Assembly: GCF_033723955.1 (NCBI RefSeq)
Contig: NZ_CP137555.1
Location: 3,960,001-4,024,000, forward strand
From: Microbulbifer pacificus
Lineage (GTDB): Bacteria > Pseudomonadota > Gammaproteobacteria > Pseudomonadales > Cellvibrionaceae
Direction: 5' to 3'
DNA: 64,000 nt
The notes beneath the pieces were generated by a model. The model worked only from the letters and a program-made list of their open reading frames with translations. It was not told where the DNA came from and did no database searches. Shown here one piece after another: positions 45,542 to 54,801 of the stretch. Each line of letters opens with the position of its first letter. Position 1 is the first letter of the stretch. The position numbers and the translations under genes are program-made.

Positions 45542-47788
45542 ATGAACAGAAAGGCGATACCCCTATGTACCGCGATTGCCATGACGGTAGCGACACTTTC
45601 CGCCAGTGTGTCGATCCAGGCACAGGATAAACCCATGGGCGGTGCGCCCCAGCCCGGTGAAGCCAGATCAAACCAGTTCTGGTGGCCGGATCAACTGGAC
45701 CTTTCACCCCTGCGGGATCACGGAAAGTCTTCCAACCCCATGGCGGATGACTTCGATTATGCCAAGGCGTTTAACAGCCTCGATCTCAATGCGGTGAAAA
45801 AGGACATCGAGCAGGTACTGAAGACATCGCAGGACTGGTGGCCCGCCGATTATGGGAATTACGGTCCATTGATGATCCGCATGGCGTGGCATGCCGCAGG
45901 TACTTACCGGGTTGGCGATGGCCGTGGCGGTGCCGGCGGTGGTCAGCAGCGTTTTGATCCGCTCAACAGCTGGCCGGATAACGTAAGCCTCGACAAGGCG
46001 CGTCGGCTGTTGTGGCCCATCAAGCAGAAGTACGGCAAATCGATCTCCTGGGCCGATCTGATGATACTCACCGGCAACGTCTCCCTGGAAACCATGGGGT
46101 TCAAGACCTTTGGCTTCGCCGGTGGCCGAAAAGACGACTGGGAGCCGGAACTGGTGTACTGGGGCCCGGAAACCCAGATGCTGGACTATGAAAAGCGCTT
46201 TAAGGGCAAGAGTCTCGACCGCCAGCTGGCGGCCACCGTGATGGGGCTGATCTATGTGAACCCCGAAGGGCCAGGCGGCAGCCTCGATCCGAAGTTGGCG
46301 GCGGAGAAGATTCGCCTGTCATTCGGGCGCATGGCGATGAACGACGAGGAGACCGTTGCCCTGATTGCCGGAGGGCATGCTTTCGGTAAGACCCACGGTG
46401 CGGTCAAGCACGAATGTGTCGGCGTGGAACCTGCGGCGGCCCCCACCGAACAGCAGGGATTCGGCTGGAAAAACAAATGTGGCAAGGGCAATGCGGAGGA
46501 TACCTTCACCAGTGGGCTGGAAGGTGCCTGGACGATCACGCCCGCGCAGTGGAGTCACAACTTTCTCGACAATCTGTACCGGTTCGAATGGAAAAAAAGC
46601 AAGGGGCCCGGTGGCGGCACCGTGTGGGTACCGACAGACCCCAATGCCGGCAACATGGTACCGGACGCACATCTCGCGGATAAGCGGCATGCCCCGATCA
46701 TGCTGACAACGGACCTGGCCCTGAAGGAAGACCCCGCCTATCGCAAAATCTCCGAGCGCTTCAAGGACAACCCGAAAGAGCTGGAAGATGCCTTCGCCAG
46801 AGCCTGGTTCAAGCTCACCCACCGGGACATGGGGCCCAAGGCTCGCTACCTGGGTCCGGAGATACCCAAGGAAGACCTCCTGTGGCAAGACCCGGTTCCC
46901 ACCGCCGACTACCAGATGGTGGATGAACGAGACTTGCTGGCGCTGCAGGGGAAAATTCTCGCCTCCGGGTTGACGGTCCCCGAGCTGGTACGCACGGCCT
47001 GGGCGTCCGCTTCGACCTTCCGCGGATCCGATATGCGCGGTGGTGCCAACGGTGCACGTATTCGACTGGCTCCCCAGAAAGACTGGCCGGTTAACGACCC
47101 GCAGGAGCTGACCAAGGTGCTGGGCAAACTGCAGGCCATTCAGCAGGACTTCAACAAGTCACTCGGCGGCGGCAAGCAAATATCACTGGCCGATACCATA
47201 GTGCTGGCCGGTAATGCGGCGATCGAACAGGCGGCCAAGAGCGCGGGGCACAATGTGCATGTGCCGTTCAAGCCGGGCCGCACCGACGCCACTGTGGAAA
47301 TGACGGATGTGGAGTCTTTTGGCTGGCTTGAGCCGAGGGCGGACGGCTTCCGCAACTATTACGGCAAGGATAACTCGGTCCCTCCGGCCAGAATGCTGGT
47401 GGACCGCGCGGATCTGTTGACGTTGACGGTGCCTGAAATGACGGTGCTGGTGGGCGGCATGCGAGCCCTGGGTGCCAACGCCGGTAATTCGAAGAACGGC
47501 GTGTTTACGGACAAACCGGGAACCCTGACCAATGACTTTTTCGTCAACCTGCTGAGCATGGACAACGAGTGGTCGAAGTCGTCCAAGGGTGAGGGCATTT
47601 ACGAAGGGAAGGATCGCAAGACCGGCAAGGTCAAGTGGACGGCCACCCCGGTCGATCTCATTTTCGGCTCCAACTCTGAATTGCGGGCTGTCGCCGAATA
47701 CTATGCGATGGAAGATTCTGAGCAGACATTTGTTAACGACTTCGTTAATGCCTGGAACAAGGTGATGAACCTGGATCGTTTTAACTGA
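45542..47788 (+). CDS. katG: Catalase-peroxidase KatG with Sec signal peptide
   Basis: KatG decomposes hydrogen peroxide with catalase and peroxidase activity. The 748-residue product has both the active heme domain and the degenerate C-terminal copy. Active-site residues are all present: Arg113, Trp116, His117 (distal), proximal His279 ([10 protein letters not shown]) and the Trp116-Tyr238-Met264 adduct. Unlike the usual cytosolic KatG it starts with a signal-like segment ([18 protein letters not shown], about residues 10-28), so it is probably periplasmic, as in E. coli O157 KatP. The ATG has AGAGGCACGG upstream. It is monocistronic with a clear terminator. Confidence 0.96.
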   Translation: MNRKAIPLCTAIAMTVATLSASVSIQAQDKPMGGAPQPGEARSNQFWWPDQLDLSPLRDHGKSSNPMADDFDYAKAFNSLDLNAVKKDIEQVLKTSQDWWPADYGNYGPLMIRMAWHAAGTYRVGDGRGGAGGGQQRFDPLNSWPDNVSLDKARRLLWPIKQKYGKSISWADLMILTGNVSLETMGFKTFGFAGGRKDDWEPELVYWGPETQMLDYEKRFKGKSLDRQLAATVMGLIYVNPEGPGGSLDPKLAAEKIRLSFGRMAMNDEETVALIAGGHAFGKTHGAVKHECVGVEPAAAPTEQQGFGWKNKCGKGNAEDTFTSGLEGAWTITPAQWSHNFLDNLYRFEWKKSKGPGGGTVWVPTDPNAGNMVPDAHLADKRHAPIMLTTDLALKEDPAYRKISERFKDNPKELEDAFARAWFKLTHRDMGPKARYLGPEIPKEDLLWQDPVPTADYQMVDERDLLALQGKILASGLTVPELVRTAWASASTFRGSDMRGGANGARIRLAPQKDWPVNDPQELTKVLGKLQAIQQDFNKSLGGGKQISLADTIVLAGNAAIEQAAKSAGHNVHVPFKPGRTDATVEMTDVESFGWLEPRADGFRNYYGKDNSVPPARMLVDRADLLTLTVPEMTVLVGGMRALGANAGNSKNGVFTDKPGTLTNDFFVNLLSMDNEWSKSSKGEGIYEGKDRKTGKVKWTATPVDLIFGSNSELRAVAEYYAMEDSEQTFVNDFVNAWNKVMNLDRFN

Positions 47789-47824
47789 TCTGTAGTGAGC
47801 CGGTTATTACGGTGACTACGTTAG

Positions 47825-47855
47825 CGGGCAGCCTCCGGGCTGCCCGTTTTCTTTT
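47825..47855 (+). terminator. Terminator of katG
   Basis: A 9-bp stem CGGGCAGCC/GGCTGCCCG (47825-47833 with 47838-47846), 4-nt loop, then TTTTCTTTT. It starts 36 bp after the katG stop. Confidence 0.9.
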
Positions 47856-47939
47856 CGCAGGATATTCAAACTTGGAGTGATCCATTGATGAATATTTGCG
47901 TACGTTAGTCACTGAGTTTCCGAAATAGCGAAAGCCCTA

Positions 47940-49049
47940 ATGAATGTTTTCAGATTTTTCCTGGGTGTCATTGCGGCGCTGATGTTTGTCGCCCGAGCGG
48001 CGGGTGCAGAACTTGAGGTACACGTAGACAACGCACCCGCCGAGGGCGTGCTGGTTTTCCAGGTTTACGACAATCCCGATGCGTTCGGCGATTTTCGCAG
48101 TCCTGCCGTCGAGACCCGATTAACGGTCAGTGCGGACGGCATATACCGGCTGGATGCTATTCCCGCCGGAGTTGTGGCGCTGCTGGTGTATGTCGATGAA
48201 AACGATAACCGCGCACTCGACAGGACCTTTATCGGTATCCCCAAAGAGCCTATTGGCCTCTCGAACCAATATCGTCCCAAGGGGCCACCTAGTTTCCAGC
48301 GAGCCGCTTTTACCGTTGCAGAAGGAGGCGCGCAACGTGTCGATATCGAGCTTTATGAAGTGCTCGGGGAATCCGGCCAGTGGGGCGTCGGTATCGGGGT
48401 TATAGGTCGCAGTAGTCCGTACCTCGGTTCGGACAGTACTGTGGTACAGGTGATCCCGGCTATTACCTATTTCGGTGAGCGCCTGCAGTGGGTGGGCCCG
48501 AGCCTGCGGTATGGCCTGTTTGGCAGCGACAGATTGCGTTTCGCGGTCAATGCTACCTATCGGGTGGGCGCCTACGAAGAAGATGATAGTCCGGCTCTTG
48601 AAGGGCTAGGGGACAGGGACAACACCCTGATGGCGGGGGTGGGGGTGGTGTACGACGGCCCAAACCGGGTCGATGTGGATTTCCGCTATCAGCACGATGT
48701 GCTTGACCGTTTTGGTGGCGGAACCGCGGAATTGAGGGTATCCAGGGGATTTCAGAGCGGCAACCTGAGCTGGGCACCTTCACTGGGGGTGAACTGGCTG
48801 AGTCGCGACCTGGCCAATTACGACTTTGGTGTGCCGGAATGGGCGGCGCTGCCGGAACGCCCGGCCTACGATGTAGGCAGTGCCGTCAGTGCAGAGGCGG
48901 GCATTGGCGGTATGCTCGAAATCACCGAGAACTGGCGGGTGGTGCTGGACGTGGGTGTGGAGTACCTCGATAGCGATATTGCTGATAGTCCTATTGTGGA
49001 TGAGCAATATGTTATCAAGGGTTTTGCCGCAGTGACCTATACCTTCTGA
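47940..49049 (+). CDS. DUF2141 domain fused to MipA/OmpV-type outer-membrane barrel
   Basis: A 369-residue exported protein with a signal peptide (FLGVIAALMFVARAAGA, cleavage near 23). Residues about 25-145 resemble DUF2141, a small beta domain (FQVYDNPDAF, LLVYVDENDNRALDRTFIGIPKEPIGLSN). Residues about 150-369 resemble MipA/OmpV barrels (GVGIGVIGRSSPYLGSDSTVVQVIPAITYFGERLQWVGPSLRYGLF) and end in an aromatic residue (AVTYTF) as outer-membrane barrels do. Function is unknown; MipA relatives are linked to murein scaffolding or antibiotic uptake. It is convergent with the DUF72 gene. Confidence 0.8.
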   Translation: MNVFRFFLGVIAALMFVARAAGAELEVHVDNAPAEGVLVFQVYDNPDAFGDFRSPAVETRLTVSADGIYRLDAIPAGVVALLVYVDENDNRALDRTFIGIPKEPIGLSNQYRPKGPPSFQRAAFTVAEGGAQRVDIELYEVLGESGQWGVGIGVIGRSSPYLGSDSTVVQVIPAITYFGERLQWVGPSLRYGLFGSDRLRFAVNATYRVGAYEEDDSPALEGLGDRDNTLMAGVGVVYDGPNRVDVDFRYQHDVLDRFGGGTAELRVSRGFQSGNLSWAPSLGVNWLSRDLANYDFGVPEWAALPERPAYDVGSAVSAEAGIGGMLEITENWRVVLDVGVEYLDSDIADSPIVDEQYVIKGFAAVTYTF

Positions 49050-49071
49050 TGGGGCGGCGTCGGCCACATGT

Positions 49072-49917
49072 TTAGAACAGCCCCAGTTGGGGCTGTTTTT
49101 CGTTGAAATGCAAAATCGGCGCCTGCGGCAGGCGTTCGTGCAGCAGTTCGCTCCACAACGAGACAAGGTTCAGCGCATCACCGTTGTCCGGCATATGGAT
49201 AAACACGAAGGGGCGTACTCCCTGTTCAATCCAGTGCGCAACACGCTCCACCCAGGGACTCAGATACTGTCGGTTACTCTCCAGATCCGGGTGCCCGATG
49301 TAGCGGATGACCGGGGACGCCTCCACCGGTAACAGGTGTATCGGCACATTGGGTTTCTTGCGCTGGGCATCGCGGATCGACTCACTGTCCGCACGCGCGG
49401 CAAACAGGCCGCGGCTGTCCAGGCAGACTCGAGCGGTCTTGCGTTCTCGCAGTCCTCGGTTCAGCTCTCTCTCCACCTCGCCTTTCTGGAAAAACGCTCC
49501 GTGGCGGACTTCAACGGTACAGGAAAGCGGTGGCGGCAGGTTGTCAAGAAAGCGCCACAGGTTATTTAGCTGTTGCGGCCCGAAGGTGGCCGGCAGCTGC
49601 AGCAGAAATGGTCCCAGCACATCCTGTAGCGGCTCAACGATATCCAGAAAATCCCGTAATTCTTTGTGCGAAGCCGCTAAAAGCTGGTCGTGGGTAATGC
49701 TGCGCGGGAATTTCAGCAGGAAACGAAAGTTGTCGGAAACCTGGCTTCGCCACTGACCACATTGCGCCTTTGTTGGGGTCGCGTAGAAAGTAGTATTCCC
49801 CTCGACACAGTTCAGCACCTGACTGTAGCGTTCAAGCGGTGTGGAGCCCGCCGGCAAGCGGGAGTTCCATGCCGGGTGTTGCCACTGTGGGCAGCCGAGG
49901 AAATAGGGCAGATTCAT
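49072..49917 (-). CDS. DUF72 family protein
   Basis: A 281-residue cytosolic TIM-barrel-like protein. The N-terminal block FLGCPQWQHPAW, then RYSQVLNCVEGNTTFYATP, FRFLLKFPRSITHD and FVFIHMPDNGDALNLVSLW are the conserved blocks of DUF72 (YecE-like). No enzymatic function is established for the family. Its last codons coincide with the terminator hairpin of the converging gene. Confidence 0.9.
   Translation of the reverse strand: MNLPYFLGCPQWQHPAWNSRLPAGSTPLERYSQVLNCVEGNTTFYATPTKAQCGQWRSQVSDNFRFLLKFPRSITHDQLLAASHKELRDFLDIVEPLQDVLGPFLLQLPATFGPQQLNNLWRFLDNLPPPLSCTVEVRHGAFFQKGEVERELNRGLRERKTARVCLDSRGLFAARADSESIRDAQRKKPNVPIHLLPVEASPVIRYIGHPDLESNRQYLSPWVERVAHWIEQGVRPFVFIHMPDNGDALNLVSLWSELLHERLPQAPILHFNEKQPQLGLF
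49076..49100 (+). terminator. Terminator of the DUF2141-OmpV gene, inside the DUF72 coding end
   Basis: A 9-bp stem AACAGCCCC/GGGGCTGTT (49076-49084 with 49089-49097) with a 4-nt loop and a T run to 49100. It overlaps the last seven codons of the converging DUF72 gene. Confidence 0.75.
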
Positions 49918-50081
49918 GGTTTTTCAGTGATTAATTTTACGAAGCAAATCTATTCAGGAAGGCGCTCAAGTCAAGTCTGCACATTTATTTTTTAATCATT
50001 AGAATGCGCGGCCTTTTGACGGTTCCGATACCGGTGAACTGGTGATTCACCGCTGCTCGCTATGATGTTGACTGAGGTTCT

Positions 50082-50681
50082 ATGATCGTATTTACCCTTA
50101 CAAATGAAGAAACTGATGATGTGTGGGTGGGCACTACCCGCGAGGGCGTAACCCCAGAGGCCCGCTTCAAGCAGCTTCAGGATGCCGTTTCACTGGGCAT
50201 CGATCATCCATTTTATAGGGAGTTGAAGGTATTTGGCCCGCATGCATACTCGGTCGAGCTGTTTGCCGTGGCCGAGGACCGCATGGAACTGCAACAGCAG
50301 GTAGAGGAAGCGCTGGATACCTACAACGGAAAAAGCCTGGTAGGTATCACCACCGTATTGCCCGGCGCAACGAAAGCGGCGCTGTCAAAACCCAAGCCGA
50401 AGCCACGTCCCGGTGTCGGTGCTGCTGTTTTGGTCGCGAGCTCCTCTTCATCATCAACTTCAGCGTCCACGAGCAAACGCACCACCAAGCCGGTCAAGGA
50501 AAAGTTGGCGACGGGGCGGACCGGAAGTGCTGCGCGCGAGCGCGCTATCAAGGCTGGAATTGAAGCCGAAAAGGCCGCGATGGCCGCGGCGAAAGCGAAA
50601 CGAGTCCAGGACGAGGCCGATGAAATGAAGCGCATACTCGCTTCACTGGATTCCCGCGGATCAACGCTTACCCGCCGTTAA
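50082..50681 (+). CDS. GIY-YIG-like domain protein with low-complexity tail
   Basis: A 199-residue protein. The first 85 residues (MIVFTLTNEETDDVWVGTTREG...RFKQLQDAV...FYRELKVFG..AYSVELFAVAED) have the order of a GIY-YIG nuclease domain, but the GIY and YIG tripeptides are replaced by VFT and WVG and the catalytic Arg/Glu are uncertain. Residues about 105-155 are a Lys/Pro then Ser/Thr-rich linker, and the C-terminus (about 160-199) is a charged helix (AIKAGIEAEKAAMAAAKAKRVQDEADEMKRIL). It is probably non-enzymatic or divergent. It is flanked by unrelated genes. Confidence 0.55.
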   Translation: MIVFTLTNEETDDVWVGTTREGVTPEARFKQLQDAVSLGIDHPFYRELKVFGPHAYSVELFAVAEDRMELQQQVEEALDTYNGKSLVGITTVLPGATKAALSKPKPKPRPGVGAAVLVASSSSSSTSASTSKRTTKPVKEKLATGRTGSAARERAIKAGIEAEKAAMAAAKAKRVQDEADEMKRILASLDSRGSTLTRR

Positions 50682-50739
50682 ATGGTAAGTTAAAGACCAC
50701 ACATTTTTTGGGGTGGGGCTGCACTGCAGTCCCATCTGC

Positions 50740-51240
50740 CTAGCCATAGAACCCTTCGCTTGCCAGCGCCGCCCGGATCTTGGTTACCGTAGCATTATTG
50801 AGCTGCCGGTAATCCGGATAGGGTGTCAGGAATATCCGCCTCTCAATGTCGATGGACACCTCGCTAGTTTCCTGCAGTGGCTCGGTATGTAATCCATCGA
50901 TATTGAAACGCTGCAAATTTTCCTTGCCGCCAATCCAGTGCCACGCTTCGGTTTTGGAATCTGCCAGCGAAGCGCTAAAGCAGATTGCACACTGGTCAAA
51001 CAACGCCTCATCCCTGAAACGCCGCCAATCGTTTATTTCCGGACTGCCGATCTTCGCCAAGAGCGTGACGATTTTTCGCCAGTGGTTGGAGTTGTTTTCA
51101 ATTAATGTCTTTGCGCTTGGCCGTCTGAATAATTCTTCAAGCGCATTTGGTCTGTGCGGTAGATAGAGAATCAGGTGCGGGGTGGTGCTGCCGATTATCT
51201 CGGAAGTTGACGGCCCCTTGCTGTTTTCATTTATCGCCAT
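50740..51240 (-). CDS. Conserved-looking hypothetical protein
   Basis: A 166-residue soluble protein that I do not recognise. It has PHLILYLPHRPNALEELFRRPS near the N-terminus, HWRKIVTLLAKIGSPEINDWRRFRDEALF in the middle and a C-terminal PDYRQLNNATVTKIRAALASEGFYG. Two close cysteines (CAIC, about 92-95) are present. Codon use resembles the neighbours and the alternative frames show nothing better, so it is probably real. It lies 47 bp upstream of the shared acnB terminator on the far side. Confidence 0.6.
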   Translation of the reverse strand: MAINENSKGPSTSEIIGSTTPHLILYLPHRPNALEELFRRPSAKTLIENNSNHWRKIVTLLAKIGSPEINDWRRFRDEALFDQCAICFSASLADSKTEAWHWIGGKENLQRFNIDGLHTEPLQETSEVSIDIERRIFLTPYPDYRQLNNATVTKIRAALASEGFYG

Positions 51241-51286
51241 GACTTTGTAGATCTTCCGGGTTTTCGCTTCGGTAAATATCGCAAAT

Positions 51287-51321
51287 AAAAAAGCCCCGCT
51301 CTCGCGAGCGGGGCTTTTTTT
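51287..51321. terminator. Strong terminator of acnB
   Basis: A 9-bp stem GCCCCGCTC/GAGCGGGGC (51293-51301 with 51306-51314) with a 4-nt loop, flanked by seven A on the left and seven T on the right. It terminates acnB on the minus strand and can work in both directions. Confidence 0.9.
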
Positions 51322-51337
51322 AGCGATCAGTTGTTAC

Positions 51338-53953
51338 TTAAACAGCAACATCCTGAATCTCGGTGGCGGCAATGCGCTTGCCCTCTTCGGCAGATTTCTG
51401 GAATTCCTCAATCTGGTCGAAGTTCAGGTAGCGGTAGATTTCCGCAGACATAGCGTCCAGGTTCTTGGCGAATTCCTGGTATTCCGCCGGAGTCGGCAGC
51501 TTGCCCAGGATCGCGCCCACAGAGGCCAGTTCCGCGGAGGTCAGGTACACGTTGGCACCATCGCCCAGACGGTTCGGGAAGTTGCGAGTAGAGGTGGACA
51601 GTACGGTGCTGTTCGGGGCTACACGTGCCTGGTTACCCATGCACAGGGAGCATCCGGGCATCTCGGTGCGGGCACCGGCAGAGCCGTAGATGTTGTAGTA
51701 GCCTTCTTCCATCAGCTGGTGCTCGTCCATCTTGGTCGGTGGAGCGATCCACATGCGGGTGGAGATACCACCTTTGTGCTGCTGCAGCAGTTTACCGGCG
51801 GCACGGAAGTGACCGATGTTGGTCATACAGGAACCGATGAACACTTCGTCCACCTTGTCGCCAGCAACAGAGGAGAGCAGGCGGGCGTCGTCCGGGTCGT
51901 TCGGTGCACACACGATCGGCTCTTTCACTTCGGCCAGGTCGATTTCGATTACCGCAGCGTATTCCGCGTCGGCGTCGGCACTCATCAGTTTCGGGTCGGC
52001 CAGCCACTCTTCCATGGCGCGTGCACGACGCTCCAGGGTGCGCTTGGAACCGTAACCTTCCGCGATCATCCAGCGCAGCAGGGTGATGTTGGAGCGCAGG
52101 TATTCGGCGATGGCTTCTTCCGGCAGCTTGATGGTACAGCCAGCTGCGGAACGTTCGGCGGAGGCGTCGGACAGTTCGAACGCCTGCTCTACGGTCAGGT
52201 GGTCCAGACCTTCGATCTCGAGGATGCGGCCGGAGAAGATGTTCTTCTTGCCTTTCTTCTCGACGGTCAGCAGGCCCTGCTGGATCGCGTAGTAGGGGAT
52301 CGCATGTACCAGGTCACGCAGGGTGATGCCCGGCTGCAGTTCGCCCGTGAAGCGCACCAGTACGGATTCCGGCATATCCAGCGGCATAACGCCGGTGGCG
52401 GCGGCAAACGCGACCAGGCCGGAACCGGCCGGGAAGGAGATGCCCATAGGGAAGCGGGTGTGGGAGTCACCACCGGTACCAACGGTGTCCGGCAGCAGCA
52501 TGCGGTTCAGCCAGCTGTGGATGATGCCGTCACCCGGGCGCAGGGAAACACCGCCGCGGTTCATGATGAAGTCGGGCAGGGTGTGCTGGGTGTCGATGTC
52601 CACCGGCTTCGGGTAGGCCGCGGTGTGACAGAAGGACTGCATGGTGAGATCCGCGGAGAAGCCCAGGCACGCCAGGTCTTTCAGTTCGTCGCGGGTCATC
52701 GGACCGGTGGTGTCCTGGGAACCAACGGTGGTCATCTTCGGCTCGCAGTAGGTACCGGGGCGGATACCTTCCACGCCGCAGGCCTTGCCGACCATTTTCT
52801 GTGCCAGGGTGTAGCCCTTGCCGGTGTCGGCGGGCTGCTCGGGCATGCGGAACAGGTCGGATGCGCCCAGGCCCATGGATTCACGGGCCTTGGTGGTCAG
52901 GCCGCGACCGATGATCAGGTTGATACGGCCACCCGCCTGCACTTCGTCCAGCAGTACGTCGGACTTCAGGGCGAACTCGGACAGCACCTTGCCGTCTTCC
53001 GCCAGGATCTTGCCTTCGTACGGACGGATTTCGATCACGTCGCCCATGTTCAGCTCGTCAACCGGTGCTTCGAATACCAGTGCGCCGGCGTCTTCCATGG
53101 TGTTGTAGAAGATCGGGGCCACTTTGCCGCCGATACAGATGCCGCCGCCTTTCTTGTTCGGTACGCCCGGCAGGTCGTCACCGAAGAACCACAGTACGGA
53201 GTTGGTGGCGGACTTACGGGAAGAACCGGTACCCACTACGTCACCGACGAAGGCGACCGGCAGGCCTTTGGCAATAACTTCTTCGATCTGCTGCATCGGA
53301 CCTTTAACACCGTGTTCTTCCGGAGTCAGGCCGTCGCGGGTCATTTTGTACATGGCCAGCGCATGCAGGGGGATGTCCGGGCGGGACCATGCGTCCGGCG
53401 CCGGGGACAGGTCGTCGGTGTTGGTCTCGCCGGTTACCTTGAATACGGCAACTTTGATGCTCTCGGCTACTTTGTTGCGCTTGGTGAACCACTCGCCGTT
53501 AGCCCAGGACTGGATCACTGCTTTGGCAACTTCGTTGCCGGCTTTGGCTTTTTCTTCCACGTCGTGGAAGGCGTCGAACATCAGCAGGGTGTCTTTCAGC
53601 TGCTCGCCGGCCAGTGCGGCCAGTTTGGCGTCGTCCAGCAGTTCAACCAGGGTGGAAATGTTGTAACCGCCCAGCATCTGGCCCAGCAGTTTGGTGGCGT
53701 GCTCCGCGTCGATCAGCGGAGAAGTCGCCTCGCCCTTGGCGATGGCAGTGAGGAAACCGGCTTTAACGTAAGCCGCTTCGTCCACGCCCGGCGGTACGCG
53801 GTTGGTGATCAGGTCCAGCAGTTCCTGCTCTTCACCTGCGGGCGGGTTTTTCAGCAATTCAACCAGGCCGGCCACTTGTTCAGCATTCAGGGGCTTGGGT
53901 GGAATACCTTGTTCGGCGCGCTCGGCGACGTGTTTGCGATAGGCTTCAAGCAC
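51338..53953 (-). CDS. acnB: Aconitate hydratase B
   Basis: AcnB is the main TCA-cycle aconitase, isomerising citrate and isocitrate with a [4Fe-4S] cluster; its apo form binds RNA. The 871-residue product (E. coli AcnB 865) has the N-terminal HEAT-like domain, the swivel domain with GTGSSRKSA, and the cluster cysteines in [10 protein letters not shown] and [10 protein letters not shown]. The gene has strongly biased codons as expected for a highly expressed enzyme. It has its own promoter (54071-54099) and terminator. Confidence 0.98.
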   Translation of the reverse strand: MLEAYRKHVAERAEQGIPPKPLNAEQVAGLVELLKNPPAGEEQELLDLITNRVPPGVDEAAYVKAGFLTAIAKGEATSPLIDAEHATKLLGQMLGGYNISTLVELLDDAKLAALAGEQLKDTLLMFDAFHDVEEKAKAGNEVAKAVIQSWANGEWFTKRNKVAESIKVAVFKVTGETNTDDLSPAPDAWSRPDIPLHALAMYKMTRDGLTPEEHGVKGPMQQIEEVIAKGLPVAFVGDVVGTGSSRKSATNSVLWFFGDDLPGVPNKKGGGICIGGKVAPIFYNTMEDAGALVFEAPVDELNMGDVIEIRPYEGKILAEDGKVLSEFALKSDVLLDEVQAGGRINLIIGRGLTTKARESMGLGASDLFRMPEQPADTGKGYTLAQKMVGKACGVEGIRPGTYCEPKMTTVGSQDTTGPMTRDELKDLACLGFSADLTMQSFCHTAAYPKPVDIDTQHTLPDFIMNRGGVSLRPGDGIIHSWLNRMLLPDTVGTGGDSHTRFPMGISFPAGSGLVAFAAATGVMPLDMPESVLVRFTGELQPGITLRDLVHAIPYYAIQQGLLTVEKKGKKNIFSGRILEIEGLDHLTVEQAFELSDASAERSAAGCTIKLPEEAIAEYLRSNITLLRWMIAEGYGSKRTLERRARAMEEWLADPKLMSADADAEYAAVIEIDLAEVKEPIVCAPNDPDDARLLSSVAGDKVDEVFIGSCMTNIGHFRAAGKLLQQHKGGISTRMWIAPPTKMDEHQLMEEGYYNIYGSAGARTEMPGCSLCMGNQARVAPNSTVLSTSTRNFPNRLGDGANVYLTSAELASVGAILGKLPTPAEYQEFAKNLDAMSAEIYRYLNFDQIEEFQKSAEEGKRIAATEIQDVAV

Positions 53954-54327
53954 GGATAATTCCCTCTTTGGTATGTGGGGTATAAACCAACAGCTTTCCA
54001 GGAATCCGGGGTGACTGCTTTGTCAGCCGAACTCCGACAAATTTCGATGGCCGCTGGGGGCGGGTGGCGAATTCTACATTAAAGGCTTAATCCTGTTAAG
54101 TTTCTTAAAAAAATCAATAACTTACGCAAATTGTCGCCATTCATAAAATAAATAAAGGGCAATAAATCGCCTTTTGTGTAGTGAGAATTAATAGTATCAG
54201 CGCGGTTGCCGGCTGTCGGTATCCGCCACATGAATGGACCAATCCGCGCCCTAAAAATGCTATTCTCTGGCGCTCGCTTTCACACCGCTAATCCGGGCCT
54301 GGCAGGACGACGAGGTATTTACGCTTC
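53954..54327. other. acnB upstream region / gap before DUF1289 gene
   Basis: This 374-bp gap carries the acnB promoter and leader (about 111 nt) and an AT-rich block at about 54090-54190. No gene or clear promoter for the DUF1289 gene was recognised. Confidence 0.5.
54071..54099 (-). promoter_or_regulatory. Sigma70-type promoter candidate of acnB
   Basis: On the minus strand TTAACA (54099-54094), 17 bp and TAGAAT (54076-54071): 5 of 6 matches in each hexamer. The start would be near 54064. Confidence 0.6.
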
Positions 54328-54789
54328 ATGGCGATCTATAAAAAAGTGCGCACGCCCTGTATCGGAGTTTGTTCCACCGGTATCGGGGACAATGTATGTC
54401 GGGGCTGCAAACGCTTTGCCCACGAAGTGATTGACTGGAATGCCTATTCGGAGGAACAGCGCCGGATTATCGCAGAGCGCCGTGACGGATATCTTGCAAA
54501 TGCCGTACGCAGCCAGCTGGAAATTGTGGATCACAATCTGTTGCTGACCCAGATGCGCCATCAGCAGATCCGGTTCAACGAAGATCAGAACCCCTATTGC
54601 TGGGTGTTCGAATTGCTGCGGGCCGGTGCCAGCCAGATTGAGGAACCCGAGCAGTTCGGCCTGCGCCCTACACCGGTGGCGAAGGGTGTTTCCCTGGTGG
54701 AGTTGCGCAAGCGCATCGACGACGATTTCTATGGGTTGTCGGTGGCTTACTACCAGCGCTTTGTCGCGCCGGGGCTTTGCTGCGCCTGA
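54328..54789 (+). CDS. DUF1289 domain protein
   Basis: A 153-residue protein. The first 60 residues carry the DUF1289 pattern TPCIGVCSTGIGDNVCRGCKRFAHEVIDWNAYSEEQRR, with four Cys that probably bind metal or an Fe-S cluster (Cys11, Cys15, Cys24, Cys27 of the reading). The remainder is specific to longer relatives and ends with RFVAPGLCCA. Function is unknown. It is convergent with the Tus-like gene, with only 12 bp between stops. Confidence 0.85.
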   Translation: MAIYKKVRTPCIGVCSTGIGDNVCRGCKRFAHEVIDWNAYSEEQRRIIAERRDGYLANAVRSQLEIVDHNLLLTQMRHQQIRFNEDQNPYCWVFELLRAGASQIEEPEQFGLRPTPVAKGVSLVELRKRIDDDFYGLSVAYYQRFVAPGLCCA

Positions 54790-54801
54790 ACAGAGATTGG
54801 T

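Noticed and set aside
53655..53670. ATGTTGTAAC core match to the Ter consensus inside acnB
   Set aside because: The reverse strand encodes the conserved GGYNIS of AcnB, and codons for Tyr-Asn-Ile alone give the match. Coding constraint explains it, so it is not evidence for a Ter site.
51719..53959. A 746-codon open frame on the plus strand opposite acnB
   Set aside because: It is antisense to an intact, strongly conserved aconitase and its translation shows no domain. Long antisense frames are common in GC-rich, codon-biased genes.
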